Assembly (NCBI GenBank): GCA_000733355.1
Contig: JNVV01000065.1
Coordinates: 74,726-138,725 of the forward strand
Origin: Falciphora oryzae
Taxonomy: Eukaryota > Ascomycota > Sordariomycetes > Magnaporthales > Magnaporthaceae
Length of the DNA stretch: 64,000 nt
Direction of reading: 5' to 3'
Positions 23,436 to 36,205 of this stretch are shown here, piece by piece. A model generated the notes under the pieces. It was not told the DNA's origin. It did no database searches and saw only the letters and a program-made list of their open reading frames with translations. The translations under genes were made by a program, and so were the position numbers. Numbering within the stretch: the stretch's first letter is position 1; each line of letters starts with the position of its first letter.

Positions 23436-24760
23436 CGATGGGCTGGAGGGTGGCTGGCGTGGTCGGTGGGGGTCACACGCCTCTGTAGAGGGAAGCTGTC
23501 TATCCCCCGGCCAGACGACCAAGAAGGCACACACGCCCATGTCACGCATGCTCGGGACGACCTGCCTTGCCCTTGGGCCCTCGACATTGAGGTAAGGAAA
23601 GAGACTAGCTAGGGATCGGTTCACCTCTCAGGTAGCACAACTCAGGGCACGGACAAACCATGGAAATAGGGGACCGGTTCGTCTGGAGGGACCCCATTTC
23701 CACACAAGGAACTACCCGACGCCAGCCAGCCAGCCACAGTAGCGGCATTGCCTATCTATCTTTTTACACTTTGATGCGGTGTACGTGATAACCTCAAGGC
23801 AGCTGAGAAGTGGGCTGGGGCCGCGTTATCACCTGCCCAGACGCCGACGTGGCCGAGACAAAGCCACGAGAGAGGACCACCTGTGCATACGCTGCTACTG
23901 GCCGACGGGCAGTTTCTTGGTTACGGGCGGGACCAAGACGTCCGCACCCCCACGCGATCTGTTCCTGAGCGGAGTGAAGTTGCACTGCAGTCGACGGGCC
24001 GACTGCTCTGTTGGCCTCGACCGAGATGTGTAGGACGTGCCGAGTGATGCCGGGAGAGGGACCTGCCGTGAAGCCTCCTCCATTTTTGAGAGAGTTGGCT
24101 CACGGTGGCTCACGCAGCATGGAAGCCAATGCGGGAAGGCACAGGGCGACGGCGGATCCAACGAGGATGCGTGGCTGATATTGTTGCTAGTCCGTGGGTA
24201 TTCCTCCCGTCATATGCCAGAGCACTCGTGGCGAGGACCAAGGATGACACGGAAAGGGAGAGAAAAAGGTCTAACTCCAGGAACGTGTCCCGATAGCCGG
24301 GAAAACGACGAGGACGGGGCCCTCTTACATGCAAAGTACGAGTGTTTGAGGTATTGCAAGTCAAGTTACTGTGCCCTGTCTAGTTTATGTTCACCAAGCG
24401 CCGATGTGCCGTTTTCCTCCGTCCCCTGCTGTATGTCAGGCTGTCTTCCCATATTTGCCGCAAAAAAAAGAATCCTCCCTGGCTCTTGATATGGTCGGTT
24501 TGCTCGGTTGGTAACCGGGTACAGAAAAAGGAAAGATAATGGAAAGAGAGAAAAAAAAAAAAAAAAAGTCAACAAGATACGAGCAAACATTGGAGTCGTC
24601 AGAATTAGACATAAGTTTAGATTTGGAAAGATAAAAAAAATCACCCAAGGAAAGCAATGATATGATTAACCCTTCTTGCTAGGAAAAAGAGAGGGGGCCG
24701 ACCCAAGTGTGACAACAAAAACCCAAGCAGAAACCAAGCGAGAAACCGAGACTCGGTAAA
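21021..24760. other. 3.7 kb gene-free spacer
   Basis: It separates two minus-strand genes and includes the fasciclin promoter next to 21021. ORFs up to about 208 codons occur but change frame through homopolymers and show no domains. It contains a 33-T run (23403-23435) and a 17-A run (24551-24567). Confidence 0.55.
23403..23435. repeat. 33-nt T homopolymer
   Basis: This is an uninterrupted run of 33 T, the longest homopolymer in the window, bounded by GGATGCC on the left and CGATGGG on the right. Confidence 0.95.
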
Positions 24761-27548
24761 TTACCAAGAGAAAGTCATCAGGGCGGGGTTGAGGGCCAGG
24801 GGCAGGAGCAGATGGGAGGCGGCGACGGTGGCCATTGGCAGGATGGCGACGAAGTCGGTGATCTTCCAGTCGTACGGCACGAACGGAGCGACGGCCAGGA
24901 TGATCATGCCGGCGATGAACACCGACGCGAAGATCATGGAGAACTTGAACTTCTTGAGCACCTTGGGCACCTCGATGAAGAAGTTTGAGAACTCGGCCTC
25001 CTTGGAGGTGGCGCCCCACGTCATGTCGACCTCGAACATGTGCGCCAGCAGGGCCTGCGAGACGTGCAGCGACAGCCCTCCGAGGAAGATGGCGAGCATG
25101 AAGGTCCACTTGAGGTTCTCGAAGAGCGCGTACAGCAGCGAGCGCTCGCCGAGGCGGTAGCGCATGATGGCGAGCGCCAGGTTGCCGAGCCCGTTGAAGA
25201 CGATGATGATGGAGAACCAGACCTGCCACGAGTCGACGTAGTACTTGTCCAGATAGCCGTTGTACCAGCCCATCAGGAAGTAGTTGACGGCCGTCATGAT
25301 CCAGGCGGCGCCGATGGCGTAGTAGGTGCCGATGTAGGAGACGACGGTGATCTTGGACGTGAAGCGGATGTTGCTGAAGAGGAAGCGGCGGAAGAGGGGA
25401 GTAAAAGGGCCCTTCCAGAGCCACATGCGGATCGGGTAGAAGAGCAGCTCGTTGCAGCCGTAGGCGTACTTCTCCCAGCGGGCCAGCTCGTCGTAGACCG
25501 TCAGCGACACGCCCTCCTTGAACCCCTCACCGGCCCAGGCGGCCAGGCGGATGATGTAGCCGGCACACTGGAGGCGGAGCGACATGTCGAAGTCCTCGGA
25601 CACGTGCGACTCGGACCAGAACTTCTCGTAGCCGTCCTCGTCCTCGTACGAGACCTGCTGGATGGCGGACCAGCGCAGGATGGCGTTGTGGCCGACGAAG
25701 GGGGCGACGTCGCCGTTGGAGACGGTGTAGCGGATGGCGCTGTAGATGAGGTTGGTGAAGAAGGTGATGCCGTTCTCAAAGTACGTGTGCACGACCTGCA
25801 TGACGCCCGACGAGAACTGCATGATGCCGACGTCCGGGCTGTGCTCCATCTCGCTGACGGCGTCGAGCAGGCAGTCGGCGGGGACGCGCGTGTCTGAGTC
25901 GATGATGAGGATGTAGTCGCCGACGCGGATGTTGCCGTCGGCCCAGGCGCGGCCGTCCTGCTCGAGCGTCTCCTTGAGCGCGCGCTCGTAGGCCTGCGCC
26001 TCGTCGTTCTGGGTCCAGTCGTTGCCGCGCTCGATGGCCAGGAGCTTCTCCTCAACCTTGCACGAGATCATGAGGGCGAAGTTCATGTTGGACGCCTTCT
26101 TGAACTTGCCGCGGCGCAGGAAGCCGTTGTCGTTGTGGCCGGGCCGCGCGACCCAGCCGATGCTGTGGTCGGCGTAGAACTCGATGCGCGCGCGGCGGTC
26201 CTCCTCCGAGATGAGCTGCAGGCCGTCGTCGTTGATGAACATGTTGGCGGACCCGCCCTGGAGCTCGTACGTGGACATTGCCTGCTTGATGGACTTGACG
26301 GTGGGCGCGATGACACCGGCCAAACCCTCCTTGTAGACGGGGCACTGGACCGTCACGTGCGGGAGGATGGCGGACTGCAGGCGCGGCGAGGTGCGGGCCG
26401 AGTAGAACTTGGAGTTGATGGTGAGCTGGCGGATGGGGCCGAAGATCTGGGCCAGGCAACCGACGATGACCTGGGCGAAGAAGAGCGTGAAGAAGATCTG
26501 GAGCGGGGCCAGGCCGATGAGGGCCAGGCGCACGTAGGTCTGGTCGACCGAGCACTCGATGGCCAGCTGCCTCCAGGCGGCGCCCAGCGAGACGGTGACG
26601 AGGATGAGGGTGAAGGTGACGAGCCACGTGTTGAGGAGGTGCACGGGCCGCTTCTCGGGCTTGATCTCGCCGCTCTCCTCGTCGATCTCGTAGTCGTTGA
26701 CATCGGGGCCCTTCTTCTCGTCGTCGTCGTCGTCGGCGCCGGCCTTCCAGACCAGCTCCATGAGCTCCGACTCGATGGCCTTGGCGCGCTGGACCAGGTG
26801 CAGCGCGTCGTCGTCCCACACGACCAGCAGGCCCTCGGACGCCACGAAGGCGGCGAACTGGTGTTTCCTGGCCCGCGGGAGGTCGTCGATGGTCGGCAGG
26901 ATCTGCACGCGCAGGCCGTTCATCAGGGGCACGTCGACGGCGTCGGGCGACCACTGCAGGAACGTCTTGATGACACGCGAGTTGACCGTCATGGCGCACT
27001 GTTGTCCTCGGGGGGTTAGTACACGACAGGCATGAGGTATAAAGTAGAGTTCGATGCATGCTACTGACCTGGACGTTGAGCGCCGAGCACGCCGCGGCAA
27101 ACGGCGAGTTGCCCAGCTGGGGCGGGCAGGCCATGTACTGGCCCCTCGTCTTGCGGAGGAGCACGCCCTCGACCTCGCCGCTGCCGTCCGAGACCCAGAG
27201 GTGCGAGCACTGCTGCTGGTACAGGTAGTTGACCATGACCTCGTGCTTGATGTCGTCGAGGAACATGGAGCTGGCGTTGGACCGCACCGACTTGCCCGAG
27301 ACGGACTGCGGCCGCGAGCTGAAGCGCGTCGACGGCGGCTGCAGCTCCAGCTCGTTGCTGCTGTTGCGTCCGGACTGGCCCTTCTCCGACAGGCCGAGCC
27401 CGTTGCTGTTGGCCGCCGAGCCGCGGCCCGGGTTGCGGTGCGCCGGCGGCAGCGCCGTCGGTCCCCTGCTGGCCGCGGTGGAGGGTGCTGGTGCCGCCGC
27501 CGCCGCCGCCGCTGGGGCGTCCGCCTTGAAGTAGCTACCGAGACCCAT
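24761..27548 (-). CDS. family 2 processive glycosyltransferase, ZtGT2-like membrane polysaccharide synthase
   Basis: Exon 1 is 27548-27069 and exon 2 is 26998-24761 (905 aa). The 70-nt intron has GTCAGT, a TACTAAC branch and CAACAG. The N-terminal ~90 residues are Ala/Pro/Ser-rich and disordered. Two to three membrane segments lie at about 283-345 (NTWLVTFTLILVTVSL; FFTLFFAQVIVGCLAQIFG). The catalytic domain follows with FINDDGL, the metal-binding DSD in ILIIDSDTRV near 530, SEDFD near 630 and an R/W motif in YDELARWEKYAYG near 666. Several further membrane helices fill about 690-900. This layout is that of cellulose, chitin and hyaluronan synthases. The FKEGVSLTVYDELARW block recalls the ZtGT2/FgGT2 proteins of Zymoseptoria and Fusarium, needed for hyphal extension on surfaces. 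The polymer made is not established. An Asp/Lys-rich loop (DDDDDEKK) precedes the first membrane helix. Confidence 0.9.
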
Positions 27549-30500
27549 GATGGAGGGCTTGGAAGGTTGTCGATATTATTAGGTGTTGAGGGACAAGTCT
27601 TCCCGCGAGAGCACCCAGGGTACCGTCACAGGGAGGCTGACCTATTTGAGTCTCGAGTTAGCCTCGCCCTGGTGTTCCGGAAACCGGCGCCCTGTTTGCT
27701 GGCAGCGGTATGCACTCCGCAGTGCGACCGGTTCCTGCCTCCCACCGACGCCACCAACGAAAGGTGCCGGGCTGTGTAGGGGAAAGCTGCGTGAAGACGC
27801 TCGGCCTCGTAGGGTGGGAGCGTCACTCGACGTTCGTCTCACCTTTGACAGGGTATTCCCCCTTCCCTTGTTCCACCAGACGTATTGCAACCCCAAGTTC
27901 GTGTTTCCAACAGGCCGTGTTTCCCACGCTTCACGGCGTACAACCCAACACCACAGGCCCGAAGCTTGGCCCTTTTCTTCTTCCTCAACGAGTGGCAGGG
28001 CAGAGCACCAGAGGCTGCCGTGTCCCTCGGCGTGTATGTCGTGGGGCGAGAGAGCGAGCGTGTGGGGTCCCGATTATTATAAATAGGGCAGAAAAAACAA
28101 AAAGCAGCAAACAGACAAGCGAGTGTGTGTGGTCGTCAAGTCAAGTTCGTAGCGAACGGACGGCCCTCATCGAGGAGTGCCTTAGGTATTAACAGCGGAG
28201 CGGCGACAGCTTGGCGAGGAGGCCCACGAAGCTGCAGGTGGGTATTATTGTCCTCTTCTTTGGCGAGGCCTTGGGACCCGTGGGTGGAGGGGGGTGTGTC
28301 TGGCTCAACAAGGCAGTCGGGCCACCGCTGGATGCCGGGTGATACCAACTCGCAGATAAAACCAAAAACAAAAACGAGAGAAGTGGGAGGAGGGGAAAAA
28401 GAAGGAGGCGGCGAAAAGCCCAAGAAAAAGAAGCGAGTGTGGTGACAGCGACAACAGCGCGCGCGACGGGCCAAGTTCCACATCGCCCGCCTACCAACCC
28501 CTGAGCCGATTAGGACCCTGTCCTGGCGTAGAGGGGAGGGGGTGTGTGAAGCGCTCTCTCTCTTTGGTCTCTTTTGCTTGGCTCCTTTTTTTTCTGCTCT
28601 GCGTTTGCCCATCCGTGCTTGGGTTCCGCCGGCGGCATGGGTGCCTGCCCTCCCCGGGCGCTGGTCGTGACAGCGTCGCATCCTGGGATGATCGAAGTGA
28701 GCGAAGACCGCCCGTTCAGACTCGACCAGGATCCTCCACGGGGCGTGTGACAGGGGTAAGGGGGTGGACGGGTGATGGGTGGTCCACTCGAGGCGGCAGG
28801 CCAGTTGAGGAAATTCTTTTATTATTCATTTTTTTTATTAGTTATTCATTTTTTTTTTATTTTTCTGGCTTTATTTTTTCTTTTCTTTATTTCCTCCCCT
28901 CCTGCAGGAAATTGTGGAGCCAATACGAAAGGCCAGCCGCAGCAACCTGGGAAGAGGCAGCCGTAGCCCGAACGCGACCTGCGGCGCTAATGAAAGGCGG
29001 TGCGGCAAAAAGTGAGTAGGGGAAAAAAACAGATTGACAATAAAACACACCAAAAGGCCCAAACGCTCAGGAGAAAAAGCAAAAGTCGTTAGATAGCGCC
29101 GTTGCGCGTTGGAAATAGCGGACTCGATGGTCGCTGTCTTGGGAGCGGCTAGAGCGGAAATTGGGCTGGCCTGCGCCACGCGCTCGTGGATTGTTCCTGA
29201 CTAGGAGAGCAAGCAGAACACAGATGGCCAGGCACACCGGCCCAGCGCCTGCAGGAGGCACCAGATAAACGGCGGGGCACAGCGCAGCGCGGCGGGTCGC
29301 AACAGAGGCCAGCGAGAAGATGTCAGTCAGCCTGCCCTCTGAGAGTCAGAGAATAGCAGCATCAGCAACCGCCGTGGTCGTCGGTCCAGGATTGTTTGGT
29401 TGCTGGTTTGGATGTTTTGGGCAGAGCTGCCTTACAGCCGGGGTCCCTTCGCCTGTCAAGCAAAGACCATCACACCCCTCCACGGCCCAGTCTGGTGCTC
29501 CCGATCGCAGGGGTTGTTTTTTTCCTTGATTTTCTAGTGCTGCTGCTCCCTTCTCTTTTCGCTCGCCGATCCGATACTAGTTGACGCCCAGACCTCCCAG
29601 ACGTCCTAGCCAGTGACCTTGAGCGATAGGTTTCTTGCGTGGAAGCTGCGTTTTCCAGCTGGCAGCTGGCAGGCAAACCTAATCGAGATGATCAGCGGTC
29701 ATGATAGGCAAGAAACCCGAGGCGCTGGCACGGCTAGCTCGTGCAATCGCCTAGCGTGCGGCGAAGGCGACCCAGACAGCCAGCCGCCTGCAATGCGAAC
29801 ATCTTCAGCCTTTGCCTTGTGTTCCGGGCACTCCCACCGCCGTGTAGTCAAAGCTTTGGAGCCCACATTGAGGCCATCGTCAAACAGGCCAAGTGGGGGG
29901 AACAATGACGCAGACGAGGATGGTCCAGAAATAGATCCTCAAAATGAAAAATAGGTAAAATGCCGCGCACATGCCGGAGAGGCGCTGACAAGAGGGACTT
30001 TTGCTAGTGCGCGATAATGTGTGGAGGATTTGTCGCCGTGTTTTTTTTTTTTTGTTTTTGTTTTTAAAAAAAAAATTCCTTTTTTTTTTATTTTTCCGGA
30101 TTTATCTCTTTATTTTTTCCACCCAGCCTCGGTCGCCCTGAAGGAGACCCACTCTGGCTGCCGCCCCATGCGACATGGAATTGAAGCAGTCCAAGGCCCT
30201 CCAGCACGCAACACACGGGAGAGAATGCAACCAGACCCGAACTATAGCAGGCTTCCCTATCGTCCACTGCCGTCTGGGAATTGATGCTGTACCCGAACCA
30301 GGCCCCTACTTTCTGCGGTCAGCAATCTGGCTCTTGGAACTTGAAACAAGTCACCGCCTGTTGTTTCGTCCCGCTCTCTTCCCGGTATCGGGCTGGCACC
30401 TCGCCGCGCTGCCAGCCGCCAGGGCTGAGCTGAGCTGCCAAACCGAGTCCACGTCGCCACAGACCCCTTTCATTCCGCGAGACGTGTGGAGCAGGCCGTG

Positions 30501-33500
30501 CTAGGACCGCTCGTTCCCTGATGGCCTCTCACCAAGCTGTTCACCTCTGGTTTCCAACCCCCGTCGACCGTGGTTGCTGTCTGACACACAGGCACGCCAA
30601 CCTCAAAACAGAACATGCTGACCTCAAGGAGGGGGAAATCACTCAAACTGCCGTGCTGACCTCAGGGGAACAGCCAGCTTTCCAGCCCACGGAGGGGTTT
30701 GAGTGATGTGTGGCTTGGTGATTCGTGGGTGTGCTCCATAACCTTAACTGATGGGACCCACGACATCTGACTGGGCAGAGAGACAGCAGCGATGTGTCGG
30801 AGGAGCCAGCCGCTCGAGACCACATTTTGCTAGCCTCGCGGGGCCCCAGCAAATCAAGGCAGCAAAAGCACTTCCAACCCCGCAAACAGCCAGCGGCCAA
30901 TCCGATCCACGAAGCACGCAAAAGACGACTTCCAAGACGTGAATGGCCGGAGACCGACAACGCAGCCAAAGCCGGTTCCAGGGCAATGGCACAAAAGAAC
31001 CTTGTTTTCCCCTTTTTTGCCCAACGGCGCGGAGACAGGAAGAGCCGTTTTTCTCGCGATGCTATTTTTGGTCTTTGTCCACGTCGCCGCCTCTCAGACG
31101 CCGCTATTGTCTTCTTCTCCATTCCCATCCTCCACTCGTCAGCACGACCGCCAGCCGCATTCCCCACGTTGGATCTCCGCGCTGATCGCGGGCCTGGGTG
31201 CTTGGCAACCATCAAGTGGAGGATGTGTGTAAGCGAGACGTAAGCCACAGGCCCGCCCGTCAACTGAGGCCAACTGAAGAGAGCAAAAACGCAGTTGCGG
31301 CGCACGCACGAGCAACAACAAACAGAGCGCCTAGTGTGGCGCCGGCCCTCGCCAGAACCACCAGCTGAACCCCCAAATGTGTCAGGACTGCAAAGACGAA
31401 TTTCCCAAGCTGCTGGAGCGAGGGGTAAGGAGAGATAGATAGCACGCGCAGCAGAGGGAAGACGGCGCGCGCGCGTGTAGTATTACGTGGAGCAAATTAC
31501 AGGACGTGCGCGGGTCGAAGCGCTGGTGTCGGGCGCTAGCGGCGAGCTTTTACTTCTCTCTCGATCCCAACCCCACCTCTCATGCATGTGCCATTGACTT
31601 CCTGCGACGCGGCGCGCAGTCGAGCATGGATGCCCGTATCTGTGATGAGATCAAGCGCGCGCAGCACACCAGCCACAAATCGCTAGAGGCGTTTTGACCC
31701 CTAGTCAGGTCCTAAAATGCCTGCACACGAACGTGTTGAGGCTGGCTGAACACGTCCCATAACGTCTTTTTTCCCCCGACGCTTATGCACGAGGCAAGAT
31801 CCTCGGGCGGCGCCACCTCCTAATCCCAACGTCGGCCATCTTCCATTCCATCTGCACAGGCGGACAAAGCTAGCTCGCCACATGTGTTCGGTTGGTGCCG
31901 AAACCGAGTCGGACAAGGCAAAAGATCGGCCTTTGGAACACCCGACGTTCCGGGATTGCAGCATTGGCCACTACTGGTCGAGACCATCGACGACAAAGAG
32001 AGAGCAGCACTAAATCCAGGTTTGACACCCGACGCGACAATGTCTAGCGCGCCGGTGCTTGACCATCCGGGAATTTTTAACTGCCGCTGCCGCCGGCTCG
32101 GAGGGCTGACCATACCCTCGGCCGTGGAGCTTCTGCGATATGAAAAAAGCGCCTCAGCGCGCGTTATGTGCCGGGTGCCGAAATTGCGGCAATTCCCCTT
32201 GGGTAAGGGGATGCTTAGCTCGACTTTGATAAGCACGCCTTTTGGTCTTCACGATCTGTTTGCCAGGAAGGATTTAGTGAAAGAAGGGGAAAAAAAAAAA
32301 AAAAAAAGCACCCAGGAGGAAAACGCCCGGGCCATGATCGTATACGAGAACGACAATCCTGCCGAACCACAAGGTTGGACTGCCCCATCGACACCCCCAC
32401 ACACAGACCAGATCCGCACTCCCGGGGCGGTGTGTTATCAGTAAAATGGAGTCTTCGCAGGGCAGGCACATGCAAACAAGACCCACGGATCCAGTCTTTT
32501 TTTTTTTTTTTCTTCAGCGCCAGTTCTGGCTAACTCTGGCTAGCGATCTAGTGGCCCGGCCAGACCATCGACATCCGGGAATGAAGATAGAGAGAACAAA
32601 AAATCTCTTTCCTGCGGATGCGGGTCCCCGGCTCGGGTAACACGGGCATCCATGGACCGAAGGTGGACGGAAATAGCGATGCCTGCTAGCAAGGGCAGGG
32701 CTTGAACTATACGTGCTAGAATGGAGGCCGTAAGGCAATAGGCAACGCCCCTAACAAGCAAGCCGGCTTACCCTAGCATTTGGCAGCAAAACGTGTTTCT
32801 CTAACCGGCGGCCAACCTCCAAAGAAAATTGGAAAGGAAGAGATTTTTCTTATCAGCAAGCTAGGCACGACCTGCGCGCCGAGCCGCGGAAGAAAAGTTG
32901 AGAGATATGCGTGCGTAGGACAGGCCGTCTTTCCAGCTCAGACTCGCCAATTTCGACGATGCCTGTTGTGCCCGTCGATATCAGCCCACATATCTATTGC
33001 ACTCGAGCTCGCCGTCGCTCCCCCGCATGCCCCTGAAGTCACGAATCGCATCTTTGCTACCAGAGAGTCCACTGCATTTTTTTTTACCGCACAAAAACCG
33101 GCACCTATATGCCGCGCACAACGCACAAGCCTCCAAGATCAGGGATTGCCCAATAGCACCTGATAAAAGCCGGGTTGGGAATTCTTCCCGAAAACGACAA
33201 GGAGAGGCGATATCCCTGAGCGTAGCATTTGTTCACATACCCACTCTGTACACGTGTTGACCGTTGTGTGCGGTGTTGGTTGGCTTTTGTTGGTTCCAGA
33301 CTGGAATTTTGGCCCGGATCCTTCCCTGCAGTGAGATGGATCATTGTGATACAAAACAACTTCCAAGCCGCCGCTCGGCCCGTTTTTGGTCTTTTATCTT
33401 TCCTTTTTTTTTTTTTCTGCTCCTGTTGAACGAAGGAGAAAAAAAAAAGATTACTGTTAATGCCGCAAATAAGGAACGGGTGGGGGTACGGATGATGGCC

Positions 33501-34675
33501 CGCGCGCCCGGGCACTTCTGACAAGGCACCCCATCTCGTGTTTTCGTCGTCCTCGGACGCCCGTGTCTGTTTGTTGGTTATTCGCCGTCCACGCCGTCCA
33601 CGTAATCGAGAGGCTCTCCCGGGCTTGTCGGCAAGGGGGCAAACGGAGGGCACCCTGAATCCCGCCCCACCCCATGCCATGTAGACAAGATCCCCTGCTG
33701 CACTTTCAGGGATCCCCGACAGGGCTTGGGATTGAGAGGGCTTTGGGGGGAAACAGGTCCTTTCCGGTCTGTCGTTGGTTGTTGGTTGTTGGTTGCTCAC
33801 CTCGCCCGTGCCTGTTTGACGACGAATTTGAGTTTGGCGGCTCTGTTCGGTGGGGGTTGCGAAAGAGAAGAAGAGACGGGAGAAAAAAAAAAAAAACAAT
33901 TCTATTGTTGGGAGAGACATGCATGTTGGCGGCGGCCATGATGCCCACCGGACACTGGAATGCGGGCCGTCCTCCAAACTTCCTTGCGTCATGTCTTAGC
34001 CAGACATGCATGTCCAGCTCGCGATGATGGAGCTTCCGCACAAAGTAAGCCGGCAATACCACGCGAAACCCGGCAGACAATCCCTCCAACTACCATTCTC
34101 TGCCTTCCATCAAAATGTTCGCACATGTAATCCTGCGAGCGATGAGCGCTATGCCATAGCAGCCACAGGGCTCTCGTCAGGACCGATTGGAAGGCCTCTA
34201 CTACGCTGTGGAAGAGTATTAGGATTCCAGTCATTGTAAATAAGACTCTCTAGGGTACATATATGCCTTGCCAATCGAAAAAAAGAACAACAGAACCTGG
34301 AATGAGTAGACCATCAAGACAAGAGAAAAAGAAGCAGGTGACAATCTGGAACCGAGTAAAGGAGTCGGAGAACTGCAAATCTTCTCCAACCCCCTAGCGA
34401 AACCAAAAGCATCACCTGCCCGTGAAAGGCGTCATCGAATCCTCCCGCTTCTATAACCTCCAAACCATACCTGCCATTGTGTATCCAAAACACCTGGCCA
34501 CTTGCTGCGTGAAGTACAAACGAAAAAAAAGGGAGAAAAATGCCCAACTAGATCCAAGGAAAAGCCGACGACACCGGTATATTTGTGGCTGTGGTATATC
34601 ATCTCCCTCGTGGGAATGAGAGGCAGGCATCCTGGGGTAAGATCCAAACACAAGGAAAGAGGCAAGCAGGTCCGC
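27549..34675. other. 7.1 kb gene-free spacer with many A/T homopolymers
   Basis: This is the longest gap between genes here. It starts with the promoter of the glycosyltransferase gene. T- or A-runs of 9-17 occur at about 28848, 30040-30110, 32291-32307, 32497-32511, 33405, 33439 and 33883-33896. A GTT-rich repeat (GGTTGTTGGTTGTTGGTTG) lies at about 33775. The longest ORF (minus 33105-33992) owes its Phe and Lys runs to these tracts. I see no domain, no convincing start or splice context and no tRNA. Confidence 0.55.
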
Positions 34676-36205
34676 TTAAAGCTCCTCGTTGCCGTCGTCC
34701 TGCTGCCAGATCTGGACCCTGCTGATCTCCATCTGGGGCTGCGTCCAGGTGGGGTACCAGATGTCGCGCTTCTCCCAAAAGTCCTTCTTGGCGTTGGGCG
34801 ACGAGTTGAGCCAGGGCTTGTTGCTCTTGCCGTCGTCGAACCAGTTGTTGGTACCGCCGACGGCGAGGTTGAGGATCAGGAAGAAGCGCTGGTCGAAGGG
34901 AGGGTTGTTGCGCGGGAGCTGGTCATAGGGGTTGTTCAGGCGCGTGCCGTCGCCCGCGAACTCGGGGAAATTGCCGCGCTTCCACAGGGGTGTGTCGAAG
35001 TTGACGTACATGGTCTGCAGCAGGCGCGAGTTGACGTACGTGAACAGGTAGTTCTGCGACCACTCGAGGCCGAACGTGTTGAAGCCCGAAGAGTACGTCG
35101 ACTTGAGCGCCTGCCGCTTGTTGTTAGTTTTCCACCAGGCGTCGGTGGCCGCGGTGAGGCCCCAGTGCAGCGCCGAGGACACGATGTTGTTGCCGCCCTG
35201 GGCGTACAGGTAGTCGTTGCCGCGCGACTCCATGATGTCGATCTCGCCCGACCGCGGCCAGGCGCCGTACGTCTCGTTGACGGGCATCATCCAGATGGCG
35301 GGCCAGAGCCAGTCGCCCTTGGGCAGTTTGGCCGTCACCTCGACGCGGCCGTACTTGATCGAGACGCTGTCCTTGGTGTTGAGGCGGCCGGACTTGGTGG
35401 GCGGAACGATGGTTGCGTTGCCAGTGGTCGTGTTGGTCACGGCGACGCAGTCCTTGAAAAGTGTTGACGTGCAGGTGCCGTCGGCGGTGAGATCAATCTT
35501 GCTGTCCTGTGCGATCAGGCGCTCGTCCTGCAGCGTCGCCTTGATCTTGAGCACGCCACCCTCAACATACACATTCTCGTCCCCACCGGTGGTCTGCTGG
35601 AATTCGCCATTTCTTCAAGCAAATCATGTTAGTGTCAAGGAAGAGACGGTACAATAGCTGTTGCAGGGGGAGGGTTTATGAGCCACATACCCGAAGCCGC
35701 CGACGGTGACCTCCTTCTTCCAGATTTCGCTGCGCAGGCCCTGGGAGAAGTTCTCATCCAGAACCAGCTTGTACTTGTGGTGAACCACACTCCTCAGGCC
35801 GTCCCAAACCAGGAAGCCCGAGATACCCAGGCCGACGAGGATGCCGAGGATGGGCAGGATCGTGACCCACTTCTCCTTGGGGTCCGTCTTGGCCAGCCAC
35901 GGCTTCTCGACCTCGCCCTTGCGCACCCTCCTGCTCTGGAAGTAGCGCTGCGCACGCTCGTCGAACCTGTTGAGCCCGCTGGTCGAGCCGACGCTGGACT
36001 CGGGCCGCGAGCCCGAGGGGGTGCCGAAGGGGTTGGTGCCCGCGTGCGGGCCGGCGGGGCCGGTCCTGTGAGAGGCCTGCGACTCGATCCCGTCGCCAAA
36101 CGGGTTCCGCTCGTCGGGCGTCGTCGGTCGGTGCGTGGGCGTGCCCTGTGCCGTCGACGCCGCCGACGGCTGGCCGGCCACCGGACGGCCGTAGTACTGA
36201 TCCAT
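34676..36205 (-). CDS. GH16-family glucanase/transglycosylase-like protein, type II membrane anchored
   Basis: Exon 1 is 36205-35691 and exon 2 is 35612-34676 (483 aa). The intron (78 nt, GTATGT to TTGAAG) gives the in-frame join GGFGNGEFQQ. About 110 Pro/Ser-rich cytosolic residues (MDQYYGRPVAGQP; NRFDERAQRYFQ) precede one membrane helix (WVTILPILGILVGLGISGF, about 115-135); no cleavable signal is seen. The GH16 jelly-roll domain follows. Its catalytic ExDxxE motif is intact in GEIDIMES, with WPAIWMMP upstream and FFLILNLAVGG downstream, and several Asn-X-Thr sites (NTTTGNAT) imply ER/Golgi passage. The architecture recalls the beta-1,3-glucan-binding/endo-glucanase branch and, in topology, Kre6/Skn1. 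It probably acts on beta-glucan during wall synthesis. The start was taken at MDQYYG, since the upstream frame lacks a good ATG. Confidence 0.9.

Noticed and set aside
26052..27548. 498-codon minus-strand ORF running from the glycosyltransferase start
   Set aside because: It reads through the real intron at 26999-27068 into the wrong frame (Arg/Pro/His-rich). The spliced frame restores the conserved domain.
28546..29019. Signal-peptide-like plus-strand ORF
   Set aside because: It has no ATG at its start (GTG), and its hydrophobic stretches come from T-rich simple sequence.
31060..31232. Short ORF beginning MLFLVFVHVAAS, like a small secreted protein
   Set aside because: Only 57 codons, no cysteine pattern, no promoter or splice support. 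Chance is as likely.
33105..33992. 295-codon minus-strand ORF
   Set aside because: Its Phe and Lys runs come from A/T homopolymers. No domain, no consistent coding composition, no good start context.
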